Shown here: piece after piece, positions 60,480-64,000 of the stretch | Layout: every line of letters begins with the position of its first letter | Position numbering within the stretch: the stretch's first letter is position 1 | From: Devosia ginsengisoli | GTDB lineage: Bacteria; Pseudomonadota; Alphaproteobacteria; Rhizobiales; Devosiaceae | Assembly: GCF_007859655.1 (NCBI RefSeq) | Contig: NZ_CP042304.1 | Coordinates: forward strand, 3,102,501 to 3,166,500 | Length of the DNA: 64,000 bases | Direction: 5' to 3' | Position numbers and translations under genes: made by a program | Notes under the pieces: model-generated | Database searches by the model: none | Told to the model about the DNA's origin: nothing | The model's input: only the letters and a program-made list of their open reading frames with translations

Positions 60480-61838
60480 ATGCCCGGAGCGAGCCTCAGC
60501 CGTTGGACCCTCACCTATTTTGCCTGCGCCCTCCTCTGCCTGGTCGGCGCCGAAGCACTGATGGTCATGGGTTTCGGCTTTCCGGGTGCGACAATCGAAG
60601 CGCCTGAAACGCTGATCCTGGTGCATCTCGTCGCCATCGGCTGGCTCAGTCTGCTGATGTGCGGCGCGCTGTTCCAGTTCGTGCCCGTGCTGGTGGCGCG
60701 GCCCCTCCTGGGCGACGAACTGCCGCCCGTGGCGCTGGCTTTCATCCTCACCGGGCTTGTCATCCTGCTGTCCGGCTTTGCCGGCATGACGGGGCTGGTT
60801 GCCGTACCGGCCGAGGCCATGCCATTGGGCGGGCTTCTCCTCCTTCTTGGCTTCGGTACCGCTATCCTCTCGCTGGGCCGCACGCTCTGGGCGGCGCGAC
60901 CGCTGACCATGCCGGCGCGCTTCGTCGTGGTGGGGCTTGCGGCACTGGCGGGCACGGCCCTGTTCGGCGAAAGTTTCGCGCTGATCCTGTCCGGGCTGGT
61001 GGGTGGCGAGGCAGCCCTGTCGCTGCTGCTCAACGGCGTGCCGCTCCATGCCTTGCTGGGTCTCGGCGGCTGGCTGACCTTCACCGCCATGGGCGTCAGC
61101 TATCGGCTGCTCGCCATGTTCATGCTGGCGCCGGAGACCGAGCGGTTCTCGACCAGCGTCGTCCTTGCCACCGGAACCCTGACGCTGATGCTCATCGCCG
61201 CCGCGACGCCCTTTGCCCTCGCCGCCGAATCCGGGCTGGCCGGCATGCTGCTGGCTGCGGCGGTGACCGGGCTCTGTGCGCTGGGCGTCTATGGCAGCGA
61301 CATGCTGGCGCTCTACCGGCAGCGCAAAAGGCGCAATATCGAGCTTAATGCTGTGGCGGCAATCGGCGCCTTTGCCGCCCTGCTCGCCGCGTGCTTGCTG
61401 CTGGTTTTCCTGCTGTTTTCCGGCAGCTTGCCCGAACATGTCGGGGCGCTGACCTATCTCTTCGCTTTCGGCTGGCTGGGTGGCTTGGGCCTGGCCAAGC
61501 TCTACAAGATCGTCGCCTTCCTAACCTGGCTCGAATGCTTCGCGCCGGTGCTGGGCAAGCGCCAGACACCCCGCGTTCAGGATCTGGTCGACGAGCGCCA
61601 TGCCGCACCGTGGTTCGGCGTCTACTACCTGGCGGTGGGCCTAGGTACGCTGACCCTGCTGGTGGAGCTGCCGCTGGTCTTCCGCATCGTTGCCGGCGTC
61701 CAGCTCTTCGCCACCTTGGCGATCATCCGCCACCTCTATCGCGCGCGCGAATTGCTCAATGTGCCGCCCGACCTGCGGCGCGGCTTCGCACGGCCCCATC
61801 CCTTTTGGCCCCAACCCATCGCGAGGAAACTGCCATGA
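60480..61838 (+). CDS. Polytopic membrane protein, heme-copper-oxidase/NnrS-like, unknown function
   Basis: A 452-residue protein with about 12 hydrophobic helices. IEAPETLILVHLVAIGWLSL (His about residue 49), LLNGVPLHALLGLGGWLTFT and YRLLAMFMLAPETERFSTSV are reminiscent of the His-bearing helices of heme-copper oxidase subunit I and NnrS, but the full ligand set of an oxidase is not present. It is encoded between two DUF2249 genes and divergent from ccoN, close to nnrS. It could bind haem or a metal-nitrosyl species; no reaction is assigned. The stop overlaps the next ATG by 4 nt. Confidence 0.75.
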   Translation: MPGASLSRWTLTYFACALLCLVGAEALMVMGFGFPGATIEAPETLILVHLVAIGWLSLLMCGALFQFVPVLVARPLLGDELPPVALAFILTGLVILLSGFAGMTGLVAVPAEAMPLGGLLLLLGFGTAILSLGRTLWAARPLTMPARFVVVGLAALAGTALFGESFALILSGLVGGEAALSLLLNGVPLHALLGLGGWLTFTAMGVSYRLLAMFMLAPETERFSTSVVLATGTLTLMLIAAATPFALAAESGLAGMLLAAAVTGLCALGVYGSDMLALYRQRKRRNIELNAVAAIGAFAALLAACLLLVFLLFSGSLPEHVGALTYLFAFGWLGGLGLAKLYKIVAFLTWLECFAPVLGKRQTPRVQDLVDERHAAPWFGVYYLAVGLGTLTLLVELPLVFRIVAGVQLFATLAIIRHLYRARELLNVPPDLRRGFARPHPFWPQPIARKLP

Positions 61839-62344
61839 ACGATCTCGAACTCGATGTCCGCCCCATCCTGCGTCATGGCGGGGAACCCTTCGGCGCCATC
61901 ATGGGAGCAGTGAGCCGGCTGGCCAAGGGGCAACGGCTCAAGCTCTATGCCACGTTCAAGCCCGAGCCGCTGTTCCATGTCATGGCCAGCCAGGGCTTTT
62001 CCAACGAGGCGAGCCCGCTGGAAGACGGCGAGTGGATGGTGATCTTCACCCCCGTCGACGGCGAGCGCGTCGCCGTGGTCGAATCCAGCCCCGAATCTCC
62101 CGAGACCTGGCCCGACCCGGCGCATTATCTCGACTGCACGGAACTTGATCCGCCAGAGCCCATGGTGCGCATCCTGGCCCAGCTCGAGATCATGCCGGAA
62201 GGCGAAGTGCTGTTCGCCCTGCTGGCGCGCGAGCCCATCTTCCTTTTCCCCGAGCTCAAGTTGCGCGGCCATGCCTGGGTCGGCAATTTCGACGCGGCCG
62301 GGGAGGCCTACCGGCTGATGGTCCGGGCCGGGGGGCAGAAATGA
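61835..62344 (+). CDS. Tandem DUF2249 protein
   Basis: A 169-residue protein with two DUF2249-like units: residues about 1-73 (LELDVRPILRHGGEPFGAIM, LYATFKPEPLFHVMASQGFS) and about 95-167 (ELDPPEPMVRILAQLEIMPE, LLAREPIFLFPELKLRGHAW). It is related to the single-domain protein at 60216-60467. It overlaps the membrane protein upstream and the DUF59 gene downstream by 4 nt each, so the three are tightly coupled. The function is unknown. Confidence 0.87.
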   Translation: MNDLELDVRPILRHGGEPFGAIMGAVSRLAKGQRLKLYATFKPEPLFHVMASQGFSNEASPLEDGEWMVIFTPVDGERVAVVESSPESPETWPDPAHYLDCTELDPPEPMVRILAQLEIMPEGEVLFALLAREPIFLFPELKLRGHAWVGNFDAAGEAYRLMVRAGGQK

Positions 62345-62670
62345 GCGAAGACGCGGAGGAGGAGGACGATGCCCTGGTGGCGCAGATACGCGAAGCCCTG
62401 CGGGCCGTCATCGACCCCGAACTGGGGCAGAATGTCGTCGATCTGGGCCTGATCTACGCGATCGAGGTCACCGATGGCTGTGTGGCCAGCATAGTCATGA
62501 CCACGACGACCCGCGGCTGCCCAGCCACGAGCTTCCTGAAACAGGCCGTGCAGGACGTGGCCTGGGCCGTACCTGGCATCGAATTCGTCGACGTGGACCT
62601 GACCTACGAGCCGCCTTGGTCACCCAGCTTCATCGCACCCGAGATCGCGGGCCTGCTCGGCGCCAGATAG
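62341..62670 (+). CDS. DUF59/MIP18-family metal-sulfur cluster assembly protein
   Basis: A 109-residue protein of the SufT/PaaD/MIP18 family: LRAVIDPELGQNVVDLGLIY, IVMTTTTRGCPATSFLKQAV. The DPELGxxVVDLGL motif and the single Cys in TTRGCPA are family hallmarks. Members assist maturation of Fe-S proteins; in this operon the clients may be the UbiUV, HemN or denitrification proteins. It is the last gene of the DUF2249 operon and its stop abuts that of the convergent nnrS. Confidence 0.9.
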   Translation: MSEDAEEEDDALVAQIREALRAVIDPELGQNVVDLGLIYAIEVTDGCVASIVMTTTTRGCPATSFLKQAVQDVAWAVPGIEFVDVDLTYEPPWSPSFIAPEIAGLLGAR

Positions 62671-63885
62671 TCATTCCGGCCGGTCACGGCGCGTCCGCAC
62701 CAGCACCGGGCCGTATTCGGCCACATAGAGCGTGAAGGCCACGATCCAGCACAGGCCGGTGGCCGAAAGCAGCTCGGTATAATAATCCGGCCAGACGCTC
62801 GCCAGCGGGCGCAGCAGGGCGGCGAGGATCAGCGCGGCATAGCTCAGCGCGGTGATCCGCGAGGCTTCCAGCGGCAACCCGGTATGACCCCGCGTCGCCC
62901 GGCTCATGATGGCCAGGGTCATGACGCCAATGGCGCCGACGGTAAAAACATGCAGGGCCGCAACCGGCTCGGCCCAGCCCAGTTGCGCGGCGGCGATGGC
63001 GAGGAAACCCAGCGGCACGAAGGCATAACCCAGATGCAGCACCAGGACGAGTTTTTCGTCCCAGCTCTGCCAGCCGCGCCAGCGCCACAGGCGCAGCAGA
63101 TGCAGAATGCCGGCTACGAGGCAGGCCGAAGCCGTCCAGATTGTGCCGGGCAGGGCGACCCAGAGCGCCAGGGCCGCCAGCCCCGTGAGCAAGGCCACGG
63201 TGTCGAAGCGGTTGTAGGGGGTGGGCAGGTCGATGACATGGCGCTTGACCAGCCAGTTCCGCGTAAAGCTGGGCACGACGCGCCCGCCCATGATGGAAAC
63301 CAGCATGACGAAAGCGCCGACCCCCAACCGATTGGCAAAGCCCGCATCGCCGCCCAGGGCAATGAGCAGGTGAAAGCCGATATTGGCAATGGCGAGGGCA
63401 AGGATGCCGCCGAGGATCTTGAGGTCCTTCCATTTACGGCCGGCAATGATTTCGCGGGCGCAGATGGCCAGCAGCAGTGGCAGGAAGGCGGCGTCGATCA
63501 GGATCGACGGGACGAGCCCCAGAACATCAGGCGCCAGCAGCACCAGCCGCCCCGCGCACCACACGGCGAAGAGCACGATGAGCGGGGTGCCCGAAACCGG
63601 CAGGCGCCCCGTCCAGTTGGGCACGGCGGTGAGCAGGAACCCTGCCAAGGCGGCCGAGCTATAGCCGAACAGCATTTCATGGGCGTGCCAATAAGGCCCG
63701 CCATAGCTGCCACCGATCTCCCAGCCCGCGGCCAGCGCTCCGATCCACAAGGCCATGGCGACAATCGCCCAGAGCCCGGCCGCCAGGAAAAAGGGGCGGA
63801 AGCCATAGGAGAAGATTACCGGCCCGCTGCGGGCGATACCGCGCGGCACGGGTATGCGCTTGGCGGCAGGGGAAATCTCGTTCAT
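62671..63885 (-). CDS. nnrS: NnrS-family haem/copper membrane protein
   Basis: A 404-residue membrane protein with about 12 helices: VIFSYGFRPFFLAAGLWAIV at the start, GPYWHAHEMLFGYSSAALAG with conserved His, and LHVFTVGAIGVMTLAIMSRA-TRGHTG near the C-terminus. All are NnrS signatures. NnrS protects cells against nitric oxide and related iron-nitrosyl stress and is part of NO-responsive regulons in denitrifiers. The TTG-N8-CAA box at 63948 is 63 nt upstream. Confidence 0.95.
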   Translation of the reverse strand: MNEISPAAKRIPVPRGIARSGPVIFSYGFRPFFLAAGLWAIVAMALWIGALAAGWEIGGSYGGPYWHAHEMLFGYSSAALAGFLLTAVPNWTGRLPVSGTPLIVLFAVWCAGRLVLLAPDVLGLVPSILIDAAFLPLLLAICAREIIAGRKWKDLKILGGILALAIANIGFHLLIALGGDAGFANRLGVGAFVMLVSIMGGRVVPSFTRNWLVKRHVIDLPTPYNRFDTVALLTGLAALALWVALPGTIWTASACLVAGILHLLRLWRWRGWQSWDEKLVLVLHLGYAFVPLGFLAIAAAQLGWAEPVAALHVFTVGAIGVMTLAIMSRATRGHTGLPLEASRITALSYAALILAALLRPLASVWPDYYTELLSATGLCWIVAFTLYVAEYGPVLVRTRRDRPE

Positions 63886-63947
63886 GGCGGCTCCGGCTGA
63901 ACAGGGTGGTTCAGCGGGCGCTTTATTCCGGGCTTTGGCCAGCGTCT

Positions 63948-63961
63948 TTGTTCTGGCGCAA
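63948..63961. promoter_or_regulatory. Fnr/FixK-type box upstream of nnrS
   Basis: TTGTTCTGGCGCAA shares its right half TCTGGCGCAA-like sequence with the box between ubiT and ubiD and keeps TTG-N8-CAA. It is 63 nt upstream of the nnrS ATG. NO-responsive NnrR/Dnr regulators recognise the same type of site, so this one could be nitric-oxide controlled. Confidence 0.62.
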
Positions 63962-63972
63962 GGATGGGACGC

Positions 63973-64000
63973 CTAGCTCTCGCCCTCGGCCAGCGTGGCA
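63973..64000 (-). CDS. Possible C-terminal end of a further minus-strand gene
   Basis: The last 28 nt read on the minus strand as ATLAEGES followed by TAG. If real, it is the 3' end of the gene upstream of nnrS. Too little sequence remains to judge family or even coding status. Confidence 0.2.

Noticed and set aside
60195..61439. A 414-codon open frame on the minus strand
   Set aside because: Antisense to the DUF2249 and membrane-protein genes; composition is Gln/Arg/Gly/His-rich with no fold.

Overview
The window is GC-rich DNA from an alphaproteobacterium, most likely of the Hyphomicrobiales (a Devosia-like or rhizobial relative). This is inferred from the succinoglycan-type exopolysaccharide genes (ExoA/L/M/P/Y/Q-like), the cbb3 oxidase locus under TTG-N8-CAA (Fnr/FixK-type) boxes, the UbiUVT operon, and the density of ABC and tripartite tricarboxylate transporters next to LysR and IclR regulators. 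No rRNA, complete tRNA, CRISPR array, IS element or phage gene was seen.

Region 1 (1-12025) is an exopolysaccharide locus on the minus strand: a Wzx flippase cut by the window edge, a Wzy/ExoQ-type polymerase, six glycosyltransferases, the priming sugar-phosphate transferase ExoY, a Wzc/ExoP co-polymerase and a small coiled-coil protein of unknown role. galU, which supplies UDP-glucose, lies within it on the opposite strand.

Region 2 (12262-26482) is a catabolic regulon. It holds a LysR regulator, an alpha/beta hydrolase, two acyl-CoA synthetases, a taurine/NMT1-type ABC importer, a fused tandem alpha/beta hydrolase without a serine nucleophile in either half, an isochorismatase-type amidase, a polysaccharide-deacetylase-fold hydrolase, a TIM-barrel amidohydrolase, an FAD oxidase and a NIPSNAP protein. 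A shared site, TATCAT-N5-CTTAT, lies before the LysR gene, in the divergent transporter/ligase promoter and before the amidase operon. This ties the region together as one LysR regulon for an unidentified, probably amide- or imide-containing acid.

Region 3 (26677-30380) is a LysR gene divergent from a cupin, a zinc alcohol dehydrogenase, a tautomerase and an aldo/keto reductase. Region 4 (30427-43986) is a second catabolic cluster: 2-hydroxyacid dehydrogenase, Rieske protein, amidohydrolase, aldehyde dehydrogenase, LysR, deacetylase-fold hydrolase, IclR, TctC/TctB/TctA importer, NIPSNAP, class II aldolase, SnoaL-like protein, FAH-family hydrolase and ABM monooxygenase. It carries GTTCA-N6-TGAAC palindromes in both divergent promoters, probably IclR operators. 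A gene-poor 670-nt stretch (43987-44658) follows and contains a 14-nt match to a tRNA-Ser 3' end.

Region 5 (44659-64000) is a low-oxygen respiration island: O2-independent ubiquinone synthesis (ubiT, ubiU, ubiV, ubiD, ubiX), O2-independent haem synthesis (hemN), NnrU, a hemerythrin-like protein, a globin-like protein, ccoNOQP with ccoI and ccoS but no ccoG or full ccoH, DUF2249 proteins, a heme-copper-oxidase-like membrane protein, a DUF59 protein and NnrS. Five TTG-N8-CAA boxes sit at its divergent promoters.

Five otherwise intact genes (alpha/beta hydrolase, acyl-CoA synthetase, alcohol dehydrogenase, ubiD, ccoI) are each broken by one single-base indel, four of them in homopolymers. Because core genes are hit, sequencing error is more likely than gene decay.
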